From: CAVOGJ01 sp963695405
Lineage (GTDB): Bacteria; Planctomycetota; Planctomycetia; Pirellulales; Pirellulaceae
NCBI GenBank assembly: GCA_963695405.1
Contig: CAVOGJ010000003.1
Coordinates: forward strand, 186,001 to 250,000
Length of the DNA: 64,000 nucleotides
Direction: 5' to 3'
In this document: piece by piece, positions 1 through 9,922 of the stretch
Position numbering within the stretch: the first letter of the stretch is position 1
How the letters are laid out: the number at the start of each line of letters is the position of its first letter
Notes under the pieces: model-generated
What the model saw: the letters and a program-made list of their open reading frames with translations, nothing else
Database searches by the model: none
What the model was told of the DNA's origin: nothing
Made by a program: the position numbers and the translations under genes

Positions 1-284
1 GCTCGAGTCTTCCATTCCACCGGAGACGACGAGCACGTCTTGGATTGCCAAACATTCGAGCGCTGAACCTCGAGCAATGTCGAAGTATCGAGCGCGGTCT
101 TCACGCTACGCTTACCATTGCCCTCCGCGATGTTCAGCGGAATCAACTGCGCAGCCGCAGCCATTGATCTCGCGTGTCGATGAAGGCCCGACCGATCTTT
201 GGCGATGCAGAATGAATCGGCGACGTACTCTATTGACAGGCGATAAACGTCAAGCTTGTCATGGTCAAAGATTTTGTCCGGCAT
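1..284 (-). pseudogene. Four-helix-bundle protein (23S rRNA intervening-sequence type), partial and frameshifted
   Basis: Read on the minus strand from an ATG at 284, preceded by a GGGG-rich ribosome-binding stretch. The product starts MPDKIFDHDKLDVYRLSIEY, then has LIPLNIAEGNGKRS at residues 47-60. Near 96-99 a one-base deletion moves the frame, and RARYFDIARGSALECLAIQ continues in the next frame to the window edge. These three blocks, in this order, are the signature of the small four-helix-bundle family first found in 23S rRNA intervening sequences. In most bacteria the family sits outside rRNA and its role is unknown. The C-terminus lies beyond base 1. A net three-base loss around residues 39-45 also removes the usual DQW. 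Identification is confident; whether the frameshift is real is not known. Confidence 0.75.
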
Positions 285-947
285 GTGTACCCCTTTCGAT
301 TACGAGCACGAGCACCGCTGCATTGAGCGCGAGCACGAGGGAGACATGGCCTTCATCACGTCAGGGTCAGAACAATTAGTATACGGAATTCTTTCCGCCT
401 ATCTGGCCGCTCGGGTTCCGTCTATTTCCCCAGGCAGTCCGTCTAATTCCATCAACGGCACAGCCAGTTTCGCCGAGGATACGACGCAAGCCCAGCAGTG
501 TCAAGAATTTGCGATTTCGCCCTCGCTGGAGACATGTCTGCCCCAGCCGGATAGGCCGCTGGCGAACCAAGACGCCTCGCTGACCAAATACCCACTCTTT
601 CTTGCCTTGCCGACGATAGATGAGAAAATCACGCCTGCCTTCATTTTGGCGCTGGAGATGGGCAACTAAATTGCCCATTTCTCCAAGAAAAGGGCAGGCG
701 TCCGTATGGCGGCAGAACAAGCCCCGCTCCGATCATGGTGCGGCTGAATGGTTATGTTCTGTCGAAGGTGGGCTTCGGGCACCGCGGCTGGACACCGGAT
801 CGCCGCCGAGTGGCTGCGACCGCGGGCGACTTTCTCAGTCGGAGGATCAGGCAGAGGCGGAAGTCAACGTCGACGGCACATCCCGCTCGTTACCCACGGC
901 TTGGTTCCCACCGCTACTTGGCGTCGTTTGGTTCGTCCGACTCGTCT
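285..947. other. Intergenic region, no recognisable gene
   Basis: Open frames of 114-137 codons exist on both strands here but none gives a protein I recognise, none has a convincing ribosome-binding site, and they overlap each other. The only structure I can see is the long imperfect hairpin at 632-700. The region separates the left-edge gene from the 3' end of the kinase; both are on the minus strand. Confidence 0.5.
632..700. repeat. Long imperfect hairpin, about 69 bases
   Basis: The tip is a perfect 8-bp stem, ATGGGCAA (658-665) against TTGCCCAT (671-678), with a 5-base loop. It extends through GGAG (654-657) against CTCC (681-684) and a second perfect arm, CGCCTGCC (632-639) against GGCAGGCG (693-700). 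It lies downstream of the kinase's 3' end on the minus strand, so it could act as a transcript-end structure, but there is no T-run beside it. It could also be a dispersed palindromic element. Confidence 0.5.
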
Positions 948-2697
948 TCAAGGATGATGCGGCCGGACGTGCGGAACCGCTTCGGTATTTGGCTGGATGC
1001 CTGCATCGAGCGAGCCAATGACGGCCTGGAAAACATCAACGTTTCGAAGCGCATCCCAATCCGCGTCCTTAAGCAACGAATCGACAAAGTACTCACGATT
1101 GAGCTTTTCTTTCGATTGCAGGTCTCGCAGGATTTCCAAGCTTAGCGATTGCACTTCACCCAGGTTTGCTAAGGAACCCTCGGCGTTCGCCGTAGTCTCT
1201 TCTATGGCATCGTCCGCTGCTAAGGCGACCGCGAGCGCCTGAGCGAGTCTAAATTGTCCCACGACATCTGCCTGTCCACGCAGGTTCTTGACATCTCTGA
1301 GGATATTGCCGCATTTCCCCAGTTTGGCACGGCCCAGTAGGATGAGAATAGCGTCGGATGTATGGGCCGCAGGTGGATCGGGAAGTTTTTTACTCACCGC
1401 TATTTTCGACTGAATTGCGGCGATGGCGTCATTGTATCGTTCCTGACGCCAGAACATTTCGATGCACAGATCAAGACACATCCGTTGCATCATCAGGGCC
1501 GGCCACCGCGAATCGTCAATATCGAGAGTATGCGCAAAGTGTTTCAGTGACCGCTGCAGCCATGCTTCCGCCTTCGCCAGATCGCCATTTTCGGCGTGGC
1601 GTTTGCCGACACTGTAGCAGGCTTTGCCCGCCTTTTCCGCGGCCAATACCATATTGGGCGTCCGTCCAAGCTCCTCTTCGAGTCGCTGGACTTCCTCTGA
1701 AAAGTCCGCCATGGCCTGTTCGCGATGGCCGGTTCGATCGTACGCCAGCGCCCGACGATCAAGCGTTTCACACAGGTTGAGCGCCACTATCTGGTCATAC
1801 TCTCGTTCCAAAATCCAATTCGACTCGTCAATGATTTTCGAAAATAATTCGATTGCAAGTCCAGCTTGTCCTCTTTCAAAAACTTGAAATGCCAGATCAT
1901 CCAGCGAATTGAGCGCGTTCGTACGCCAAGCAGGCTGGGTAATTTGGTGGAAATCGAGACGGCTGGCCATCTCCAGGGCCGCAGTATGCAGCTTGTCCGC
2001 CTGTTCTGCTTCACCGCGAGAGTGGTACCCGCGCGAAACCACGTCTGTGGCCCCCATTTCCATTGCCAACGCACCGTGATCATCGGGTGTTAACTCGGTC
2101 AACCTGCGGGCGTGATGCAATAACTTCTTCCAGCCCTCGAATCCCTCCGGCGTACCCTCCATGGCGAAACCAGTTGGCTGATTTCCGGCAGGTTGGCGCA
2201 TCGCCCTCACCCTCAATTCGCGAAAACATCAGCGCTTGTACGATGGTGCGGGTCGCCTCCACGTGATCGGGGTGCTGATTGATGAGTTCATCTAGTTTAT
2301 CGATCGCTCGATTTAACGATTGCATGGCCCGCCCATCGTCGCCCAGATCGTGTGCAATGACGCCGTCGCGCACGTAGGCGTCGGCGAGTGCTTGTTGGCC
2401 CGAAGTTGAGGTATCGTCACTGAGTGAGTTTTCCAGTTGCTCATAGAATTCGAGAGGTTTCTTCAGGAGTCGGCGGCGGAGATCGGTGAATTGTTCTTCC
2501 TGAAGAAGTAGATCCCTGGAAACTCCAGTGTAGTACCCTTCCATGGCGTCCAAGGCCATTTCGAATCGTTCGTGTGAACGTTCATTGGCTTGCTGGAGAG
2601 CTTCGTTTCTGGCAGCCAAGAGACTGATACCGATCAACAGAGCAATCAGTCCTACCATCACGGCCGTTGCTGCAAGCGAGCTGATCACCACAGCCAA
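948..2697 (-). pseudogene. Ser/Thr kinase, C-terminal part: transmembrane segment plus helical repeats (frameshifted)
   Basis: This is the 3' half of the kinase gene that starts at 4044. The upstream part (2697-2080) begins with one membrane helix (VVISSLAATAVMVGLIALLI) followed by a charged, coiled-coil-like stretch (NEALQQANERSHERFEMALD) and helical pairs typical of the sensor/scaffold tail of planctomycete kinases. Near 2190 the frame changes and the helical, TPR-like region continues to the stop at 948. Such tails usually lie outside the membrane or mediate protein contacts while the kinase domain stays in the cytoplasm. The upstream junction with the kinase domain, near 2712, looks like one extra A in an AAAA run. 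Confidence 0.7.
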
Positions 2698-3565
2698 GCG
2701 GTTTCGTTGCCAAAATTTTCAGTGCGCGATAGGTCCAGCTTGGCGGACTAGCGACGACAGGTTGATCTTGCAGGAATCGCTGCACGTCGTCCGCCAACTC
2801 AGAGGCCGACCGATACCTGCGCAATTGACGATCTTTTTCCAGTGTCCTTAAAACGATCCAGTCCAGGTCACCGCGGAGAAGGCTCTCCAACCGGATTGGC
2901 TCCAGCCCCCGCCGCTTGGATACGGTCGTAGCGTCGCGCCCGAGTGTACTCGACCTTGCGCTGGGTTTGTCGGGCTGCTTTTCGCGAATCACTCGTTTGA
3001 TTTCATCCAGCGATGCTCCATCGCGGGCCAATTGTTTGACGTCAAAGGGCGTGGTCCCTGTCAACAGTTCGTACAGCAAAACGCCCAATGAGTAGACGTC
3101 GCTGCGCGTGTCAATATCTAGTTGATTGGCCTCGGTTTGTTCCGGGGACATGTATGCAGGCGTACCGATAAACTGCCCAAGTTCCGTGAAAACAGTCTTC
3201 TCTGTTAATCGCTGGTCTGTCGCCTTGGCAATCCCAAAATCGATGACCTTGGGAACAGGCTGCTGATCAATATTACCGACGAGGACGTTGTTGGGCTTGA
3301 TATCGCGATGGATGATTCCTTTTTGATGAGCGTGCTGAACCGCTGCGCAGACTTGCATGAACAGCTTTAGCCGATCTTGCAACCCAACGTTGTTCTCGTC
3401 GCAGTATTGGGTGATGGGGATACCATTCATCAGTTCCATCACGAAATAAGGGCGGCCGCTGTGCGTCGCTCCGGCGTCCAGTACCTTGGCGATATGTGGG
3501 TGGTTCATGAGGGCCAAGGCTTGGCGTTCCGCCTCGAATCGAGCGATCACCTCTCGCGTATCCAT
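2582..3565 (-). pseudogene. Ser/Thr protein kinase, catalytic domain fragment
   Basis: Middle segment of a Hanks-type (PknB-like) kinase broken by frameshifts. Visible motifs are the catalytic loop HRDIKPNNVLV, the magnesium-binding DFGIAKAT and the activation-segment end TPAYMSPEQ, followed by the DVYSLGVLLYELLTG helix. All catalytic-loop residues needed for activity are present. The glycine-rich loop lies in the preceding fragment, and the ATP-anchoring lysine (VALK) falls exactly on the frameshift near 3590, where two extra bases appear. After residue 290 the frame runs off into a non-homologous tail because of the extra base near 2712. If the indels are sequencing errors, this is an ordinary receptor-like kinase. 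Confidence 0.8.
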
Positions 3566-3582
3566 GCCGAGCTTAATGATCT

Positions 3583-4044
3583 TCAGCGCGCGACGCGGCG
3601 GTGGACTGGTTTTTGCTGTTCGGCCATGTAGACCGTACCAAAGCCGCCTTCACCGATCGTCTGCAGGGGGCTTGTAGCTCCCAATTGTCTTGACCGCGCC
3701 TGGGTCGATGTCGCGAATCCTTCCGCCGATTCTAGATCACCTCCGGTTCTGTCGAGCCTTGAAGTCTCACAGATGTCACGCACAATTTCTGCGTATTCTG
3801 GAAAACGATCGATCAGATCGGCTGTCACGACGACTCGTTCAGCGACGCGCAAGTATTCCACCTCTATCTCCAACAAGTTGCGGAAGAGGTCGGGCTGATG
3901 TCCTTGTGTCAGATACGACTCCAGTCGAGGACTCTCGCCGCGTCGCCAAGCGAATATCTCAAAACGGTCGCAAATCGGATCAATGGCATTAAGGTACGAC
4001 TCGGAACTTGAAACACGTTCGTTGGAGGTCTGTTTCTCGCTCAT
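3583..4044 (-). pseudogene. Ser/Thr protein kinase, N-terminal fragment
   Basis: First segment of the broken kinase gene. I choose the ATG at 4044 (MSEKQTSNERVSSSE) because GGAG lies eight bases upstream; an in-frame ATG at 4104 has no such support. An N-terminal helical region of about 125 residues precedes the glycine-rich loop, LQTIGEGGFGTVYMAEQ, near the fragment's end. The frame stops at RRVAR where kinases read RRVALKIIKLG; two extra bases near 3590 explain the break. Translation would resume in the catalytic fragment at 3565. Confidence 0.75.
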
Positions 4045-4613
4045 ACGCACTCCACAAGAACACGGCCGACTCGCGTCCGGTCGCAACCAATGTCGCTCGC
4101 TCACGACGACGCAAGCCTAATCGGCCGAGAAGTGAATGAGTTGACAAATTATCGAGTTGCCGACCTCTCACAATCGGGTCGATTCTATTTCGCGTACAGC
4201 TGTGTACACCAAGAAGATGGAAATGGATTAACAGCACTGAATTGAAATCGGAACCAGACTCGCTGGTAGAGCATGAACGGCGAGGCTCGTACCAGCTACC
4301 TGTTGCCACTGGCCGCCTAGGGAAGCTGCGATGGCAGTCGAGACCGGTCGCTGCTTGGTTGCTTTCAGCAGCGGAGTCTTGTAGAGTCGATGAGATGTTG
4401 GGGCTGCAATATGTTTCAATGCACGCTGTCCAATGTCTACAAGAAGTTCTAAACGCGAGCCAAGACACAGACCTGGGGAGGAAGAATGGGAAACCTAGGA
4501 TGTCGTGCTGCGACAAATCACGATCCATCTGTCTTCCCATGCTGCGCATGCATCGCACTCCGCGTTTGCCAGGTCTGTGTCTTCGATCCGTGTTTTCGAT
4601 CCGTGTTGTGCTG
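4045..4613. other. Intergenic region with inverted repeats
   Basis: No protein is recognisable on either strand; a 220-codon minus-strand frame overlapping the kinase start has a composition unlike the neighbouring genes. The stretch holds a perfect 15-bp inverted repeat (4462-4476 and 4569-4583) and a 13-bp tandem duplication (4582-4607). The kinase promoter should lie in the lower-numbered part, but I cannot point to clear -35/-10 boxes. Confidence 0.45.
4462..4583. repeat. Perfect 15-bp inverted repeat 92 bp apart
   Basis: AAGACACAGACCTGG at 4462-4476 is exactly repeated in reverse complement at 4569-4583. The right arm runs into a perfect tandem pair of TTCGATCCGTGTT (4582-4594 and 4595-4607). 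The 122-bp unit codes for nothing recognisable. It has the shape of a miniature inverted-repeat element, but I see no target-site duplication, so a structured RNA or chance decay product is also possible. Confidence 0.5.
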
Positions 4614-5116
4614 CTAGTCTCCCACTCCGATATCCACCTGGATCGCTTCATACACCAAGTCGACCTCTTTCGCTTGGTGATGCTTGACTGCTGTCAACAA
4701 CCAGCTTAGCCGCTGGCGGATGTCCGAAAAGTGAATATCCATTGATTCCGTCGGATTCGACAACTCACGCTGGATCGCCTTGGCTTGTTGCACCAACCCG
4801 TCAAATTCGGTGCGCAGGCCTCAATTCGATTCAGAAGCCGCGGCGTCGTGATTTTGATCTCCTCGACGAGTCCGTCATCAAGGCACACGCACTCGCGTGA
4901 CTCGAACATTGCCGACAGCAATACTTCGAGGCGCCCGTCGCTGACATTTGCGGCCCACTGCTGGAGTCGACCTGGAGCGGCGTGCCCAAGGCATGATTCC
5001 AGACGATGAATCGCGAACGACAAGCGAATATGCTGCGTCCGATTGTCATCGACCGCCGTGTCTCGCTGAGTGGGCGTCATCGCGACCCATGAACCGTTGG
5101 AATCGGTAGTTGCCAT
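4614..5116 (-). CDS. Small helical hypothetical protein, frameshifted
   Basis: Start at the ATG at 5116 (MATTDSNGSWVAMTPTQ), which has GGAGG eight bases upstream. The first 108 residues lead to RLLNRIEACAPNLT; near 4795 a one-base change moves the frame, and the protein continues as LVQQAKAIQRELSNPTESMD to end in VYEAIQVDIGVGD at 4614, about 165 residues in all. It is rich in predicted helix, has no signal peptide and no membrane segment. I do not recognise the family. It is divergent from the sigma-54 remnant that follows. Confidence 0.5.
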
Positions 5117-5229
5117 TGTGGATTCCTCCGTATGAAGCAAGGTAATCTTTCTCGGGGCGGCTACGACGATCAGTGAACGTCACGATCAAAGGACTCTAGG
5201 GCCGTGATGTCGTATCGTCCCGCCACGTG

Positions 5230-5771
5230 TTAACGGAGGCTCGACTGGGCACACTGTTTATTGACGAAATCGGCCAATTGAAATTTGGGCTCCAGTCCAA
5301 ATTTCTACGCGCCATCGAAAGTCGAAAAATCCTTCGAGTGGGCGGTACGAAGAAGAGGATATCGACATCCGCTTGGTCGCCGCCACAAATTGCGACTTAA
5401 AGACGGAAGTCGAACAAGGTAATTTTCACGAAGTCCTTTACTACCGACTAAAGATCGTCGAACTCAAGTTGCCGCCGCTCCGGGAACGGCGAGAAGACAT
5501 CCCGATGCTGATTCGACACTTTATTGACGAGATATCAAGCATCTCACATCGCTCCGTCCGAGACTTGACTCCCGAGGCACTGAGCCTGCTGTCAGCATTG
5601 CATCTTGTAGACAACCTTGCGTCACCACCGAACGGCGAAAAACTGCTAACTTCCCGGAGCACAATACCAATTTGCATGAAGCGGCGTCGCGGGCCGGCGA
5701 GCCCTATTTGGAACCCCCCTCCGAGAAACACAGTGTGTGATCTTCGGGAACTGTCTGCTAAGCTTCACTGA
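5230..5771 (+). pseudogene. Sigma-54 activator (NtrC-type AAA+) remnant
   Basis: Translation from 5230 gives LTEARLGTLFIDEIGQLKFG, the Walker B region (GTLFIDEIG) of bacterial enhancer-binding proteins, followed by LRVGGT. Near 5355 one base is missing, and the next frame continues with DIRLVAATNCDL (sensor I), YYRLKIVELKLPPLRERRED and the HFIDE helix. The GAFTGA loop and Walker A lie upstream in the intact family but are absent here, and the DNA-binding end is not recognisable: after about 5610 the sequence no longer matches. The core is therefore truncated at both ends, so this is a real remnant rather than only an indel-damaged gene. Confidence 0.8.
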
Positions 5772-5845
5772 TCGCGACTTGCGCGTCACGATCAGACGAC
5801 GTTGGACTGTCGCACCCAAAGGAGACATGAGAGAGGTGATTCGCC

Positions 5846-7401
5846 GTGTATCGGTTCCTGTTGCCTGGAATTTTTTGTCTGACAAGCGGGTTCCCAGCAT
5901 CTTGCCCTGCGCAGAATAAATCGGCCGACGGTGCGTGCCACTTTTCGCTTTCCACCGTTGATGGACAACTAAGTGGCCCGGGTGCCTCCGAGTTCCTATC
6001 GGAATGTAGGAAAGCCAGCTACGTGCTGTTCGGAGAGCAACATGGCATTCGAGGCGTTGCTCAGTTTGTCGCCGCTACCCAGAAAAGTCTCGCAGGTGAC
6101 GGCTTTAACAGCCTGATCCGCGAGTCGGGTGACTGGTTCGCAGCTCAGATGTCGTTGCATCCGCCGCTTTGAGGTGTTGCGCCGGTATCCCTATTCACTG
6201 GCATTCGACTATGACGGTGATCTCGACTTGTTTCTCGCCAGACTGGTGAGCTATTTGATGCGTCTCGTCACCGCGTCATCGGGGTGGATCAGGAAATCAC
6301 ACTCATTCACCCGCTTCAAGCACTCGGCCAGAATGCACACAGTCCCAGCGGAAGGCGCGTGGCTGCCGGGGACTGTTCCTGAAAGCCGTGTTTCAAGTAG
6401 GCGGGTACATCAAGCACGATTTTTCGGATGACCTGCAGCATTTGATGACTGCCGTGGAAGGAGACGAGGCGAGCGTGCAGCTAGTGAAGTCGATGCACAA
6501 GAGCATGAACATCTATGTCCAACATATTCGCGGAGACCGGCAGAAATCGGTCGAAGAGCGGGAGCAATTCATGAAGGATCTGTTTGATAAATCTCGCAAG
6601 CACACTCCCTCCGACGCGAAGTTTCTTGCAAAAATGGGAGGCCTCCATCTGCTCAAGGGAAAGATCCCAGGTCAAAGTTTTGGTTCCTTTGGAAGTCATC
6701 TCAAAGCCGTGGCAGAGGACCAAGGCCAACGGACGTTTCACGTTGGAATCCGTTCTTGGACGCCCGCGAGTGTTTTGCCGATACCGGCAGAAATGAGCAA
6801 GGACCCGTTTGTGTTTGTGAAGAGTGACCTGCTTCACAAGCAGCTGACGGAGCGGCACGAAATGACAAGCGAGATCGCTTCGCAGCTGGACCAATTCGAC
6901 GCGTTCATCCTCTTGCCTCATGCCCCCGATGCTACTAGCGGCATCAACCGCGCGTTTGAAAAGCAGTTTGTGCGCGGGCTGCTATTACGGCTGTCAGTGA
7001 TTTTGCCAAGCTTATTGTTGCTGGAGCGTCCGGTCGGCTATTGGACCATCGGCTGGGCGAGACGACTATTTCACAGTAAGCAAAGCACCAATCTCCTCAA
7101 TCGGGGCCAGCACTTCGATGTGATTGTCGTGTCGGCGATTCCGATCGGCCTGATTGCGTACCAAGTATTTCTGCTGGTCAAATATCCGTTTTCTGCGAGC
7201 ATTAGCTCGAACTGGGCGATTCGCGTAACGGATGGATTGATGATGGCTGGAATCGCATTCCTGGTCTTTAGAATCTCCGCATTTCGTAATCACGGGCTCG
7301 GGGGACGGTTTCGGATGAGACAAATTGCCGGCGTCGCATCGTGTACGGCACTGTTTCTGTTTATTAAGTACTGGAACCTCAACGGGATGCTGGGGTTTTA
7401 G
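5846..7401 (+). pseudogene. Secreted GEQHG-motif protein with C-terminal membrane helices, multiply frameshifted
   Basis: A GTG at 5846 with GAGAGG upstream opens a signal peptide (MYRFLLPGIFCLTSGFPA). The segment YVLFGEQHGIRGVAQFVAAT resembles the metal-binding first motif of the TraB/ChaN/erythromycin-esterase (Tiki) superfamily. The frame changes near 6165, 6245 and 6355; reading across them gives one continuous protein (RRFEVLRRYPYSLAFDYDG, ELFDASRHRVIGVDQEITLI, LFLKAVFQVGGYIKHDFSDD). The last frame (6388-7401) is long and ends in about four membrane helices, for example FDVIVVSAIPIGLIAYQVFL. Superfamily membership is a cautious motif-based guess; the molecular role is unknown. Confidence 0.55.
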
Positions 7402-7475
7402 AACCAATCCACAACACAAGGGAATCGACTTGACTCGGTTCCTGCGGCGGTGCACGCAGCTGGGGAGTCGCCTGG

Positions 7476-8038
7476 ATGTCGTTCGAAAATCCTTATCAAG
7501 CGCCGCGAACCGAGATTGCCTACGCCTCGGAATTATCCGATGACGGATTATGGCAACACGGTAACCTGTTAATCATGCGCAAGGATGCAATGCTTCCGGA
7601 CCGTTGCGTCAAAACGAATCAAGTGACGACGGGCGCCTGAAGCGCCGGCTAATGTGGCATCATCCGGCGGTGTATCTGGCGATTCTGGCGAATCTGCTGA
7701 TCTATATCATCCTGGCCTTGTGTCTGCAAAAGAAAGCGACCATCCACATTGGCTTGAGTGACGAGTGGTTCGCGCGGCGGCGGCGAGCCATCCTGATCGG
7801 CTGGAGCGTCGTGCTGCTGTCAATCGGATTGGCGTTGTTTGGCTTGGTGAACTCCGAGAGAAGCGATGCCTACGGCTGGCTGGTGGTGACCGCGTTTCCT
7901 CTGTTGATCGGCGGGGCAATTTACGGTGCCGTGGCCTCGCGGATGGTGGTTGCCACGCGAATCGACGCTACTTACGTCTACCTCAAGGGTGCCTGCCAAG
8001 AGTTTCTCGCCACATTGCCCCAATGGCCACACGGTTAA
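7476..8038 (+). CDS. NPYQAP-type membrane protein, frameshifted
   Basis: ATG at 7476 with GGGGAG upstream opens MSFENPYQAPRTEIA; an NPYQ-A/S-P start is common in small planctomycete membrane proteins of unknown function. Near 7634 one base appears to be missing: the first frame ends at VTTGA, while the next continues RLKRRLMWHHPAVYLAILAN. Three or four membrane helices follow (YLAILANLLIYIILALCL, AILIGWSVVLLSIGLALFGL, LVVTAFPLLIGGAIYGAVAS). The C-terminal tail is cytoplasmic-looking (VYLKGACQEFLATLPQWP). Confidence 0.6.
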
Positions 8039-8126
8039 CACGCCGGAGGGCCGGCTGAACTCCGGCCAGAGGTTTTTCTCCAAGGCGTCGTCGAGCGCCA
8101 CGCCAGAACTCAGAACTGGCCGTTTC

Positions 8127-8945
8127 TTAGCCAGGTCCCAGATAGGAATCGGCATACCAGCATCGCGGTAGCGGCAGGGTCGGCTGGTTTGCGTTGTCGC
8201 GGTCGAGCGGGTGTGGGAACTGGCTGCGTGGCGACCTGGCTCGGAAACGGTCGTTACGCAGAAACGTGAACTCGGCAACCCGGGGAATGCGGAGGCCGTG
8301 GCTTGCGAACGAGCCGCAGCAGTTGTTCGGGTGGATGTGGACGACGCTGTGCGTGGAAAGCAGCTTCTGAAATGCTCGCGACACGTGCCGAAACCAAGGT
8401 TTGTTCCACAGCTGATGAAGATAATGGAACTCGACGATCATGATTCGGAACTGACTCAGGAGTTCCTGCGACATACTGAGCACCGTTTCAAACTCACTCC
8501 CCTCGATATCCATCTGGAGCAGCAGATCGCTGCGATCATCCTGGATGGAGCGCCGCTTCCAGTCGTCCATTGTCATCGTCGATTCAGAAGGAAAGCTGCC
8601 GACGAATTTTTTTTCGAAGACGAATTGCGGATTCTCCTCTGCCGGCCCTTCGACCGAATAATCAGCGAGGAAAACGCGCAGGCCGCGATTTGCCAGATCT
8701 TGCTCAAATCCCGACTCGGTCGACACGCCGGGTGAGAATACGAACTTGATACCGTCGAGATCATCGGGAACCAAATAGCCTCCATCGCCGTTGGGGCCGA
8801 GGCGGATCAGCTCGATGCCGCTATCGAACGGCCGCAGGGAACGCATGAGGTCAACGAGATCATTCCGTCGAGTCTGCCGGACAGTATGCAACCCAAAGCC
8901 ACCGGCGGCGCGGATCAACGTGTCTCTGATGGGTTTGTCGCGCAC
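8127..8945 (-). CDS. FkbM-family methyltransferase
   Basis: A 272-residue protein starting at a GTG at 8945 (MRDKPIRDTLIRAAGG), with AGGAGA nine bases before it. SAM-dependent methyltransferases of this family act on hydroxyl groups of sugars or polyketides. Family features are the GPNGDGGYLVPDD strand-turn, FSPGVSTESGFEQDLANRG, the acidic end of the next strand (VFLADYSVEG) and LLLQMDIEGSEFETVLS, the motif giving the second acidic loop. The end (FTFLRNDRFRARSPRSQFPH) is also typical. No export signal is visible. The gene stands alone; its substrate cannot be read from context. Confidence 0.85.
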   Translation of the reverse strand: MRDKPIRDTLIRAAGGFGLHTVRQTRRNDLVDLMRSLRPFDSGIELIRLGPNGDGGYLVPDDLDGIKFVFSPGVSTESGFEQDLANRGLRVFLADYSVEGPAEENPQFVFEKKFVGSFPSESTMTMDDWKRRSIQDDRSDLLLQMDIEGSEFETVLSMSQELLSQFRIMIVEFHYLHQLWNKPWFRHVSRAFQKLLSTHSVVHIHPNNCCGSFASHGLRIPRVAEFTFLRNDRFRARSPRSQFPHPLDRDNANQPTLPLPRCWYADSYLGPG

Positions 8946-9922
8946 GGGAAGGCGTCTCCTGGGCCGGCTCGGCAGTGCTGCTCCGATACGATTCCACCGT
9001 AACCACCATAAGATACCGACCTTGTTGCAAGAAAATAGGAGGCCGGGGCCTGATCGCTTGGCAGGCAGACAGAAAGAAAGCAGGACTCAATACGTGGACC
9101 GTGACCAAATGTTTGCATCGCCCGCAGTCCTTCGTCATTTCTCCATGACTTTGATTTTGTTCCGCCGTCGGGCGAAGTTCCTGTTTGGCCACAATCGGCG
9201 TAACGCGCGGAGTGTCGACCATGTGGGACTGGCGCAGCCGCAACGATACCGGTTGGTGACGGTCGCGTAATGACCAGTCGACGTTTCGCCGATGTTGCGA
9301 CGCGCGACGAGGCAGGGACTCGGCGTCACCATGAGGCCGCGGCAGACCTCGAGCTCGAACTCTCGAGGCCACCTGGCTCTTTCGTCACCGAATCTGCGTT
9401 GAAACCCATGCGTTGGTGGCACAGCCGATTCAAGTCCACATCTGCCACGCGCCGATCGAAATAAACGGAATTCCTCACTGGCGGGTTCAGCAAGGTATCG
9501 TGCTTCGACCCGGCGTTAAATGGCATCCAATGTTGCCTTCCCCCACAACGTCCAACAGCGCAGCACACCGTGCGTCGTCGATCCCTTAGTACGTCGAGAA
9601 ACCTGATTTCCTGCCGAGGACCTGCACGAGGCGGTGCTTGCCGCTGGCGATCACTTCGGCACGAGCCGAACAGAATGGATTGAGCTCCTTCGCTGGTCGA
9701 CGTCGGAACGGCTCCCGAACGCTATCGTTCGACCCGACTCGTGCACGCGGACCGCGGGCTGGGCGGACCGCGCGGGCTGGGCGGAGCGCAGCAATCTCCC
9801 TGGTGGATTCGCCGACGCCCACACGACCGACGAGCCTCCCATATTGGTAATTGCCTTCGCGATCGCGGAGCGCCGACGGACACGGGACGGCATCACGCAT
9901 ACGACACAGCATCCTTCCTGCG
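8946..9922. other. Intergenic region, about 1 kb, no recognisable gene
   Basis: Short frames occur on both strands but none shows a family motif or a plausible start. Visible structure is limited to a palindrome CCTCGAG-N8-CTCGAGG around 9337-9358 and a two-copy, 18-bp-period GC-rich repeat (GCGGGCTGGGCGGA at 9754-9767 and 9772-9785). It may hold decayed coding sequence that I cannot identify. Confidence 0.4.

Noticed and set aside
256..720. Overlapping open frames of 137 (+) and 114 (-) codons
   Set aside because: Neither shows a family motif; the plus-strand one overlaps the start of the four-helix-bundle gene, and base composition does not distinguish them from noise.
9586..9912. 108-codon minus-strand open frame and overlapping plus frames
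   Set aside because: Composition is Arg/Ala-rich and comes from a GC-rich tandem repeat; no homology is recognised.
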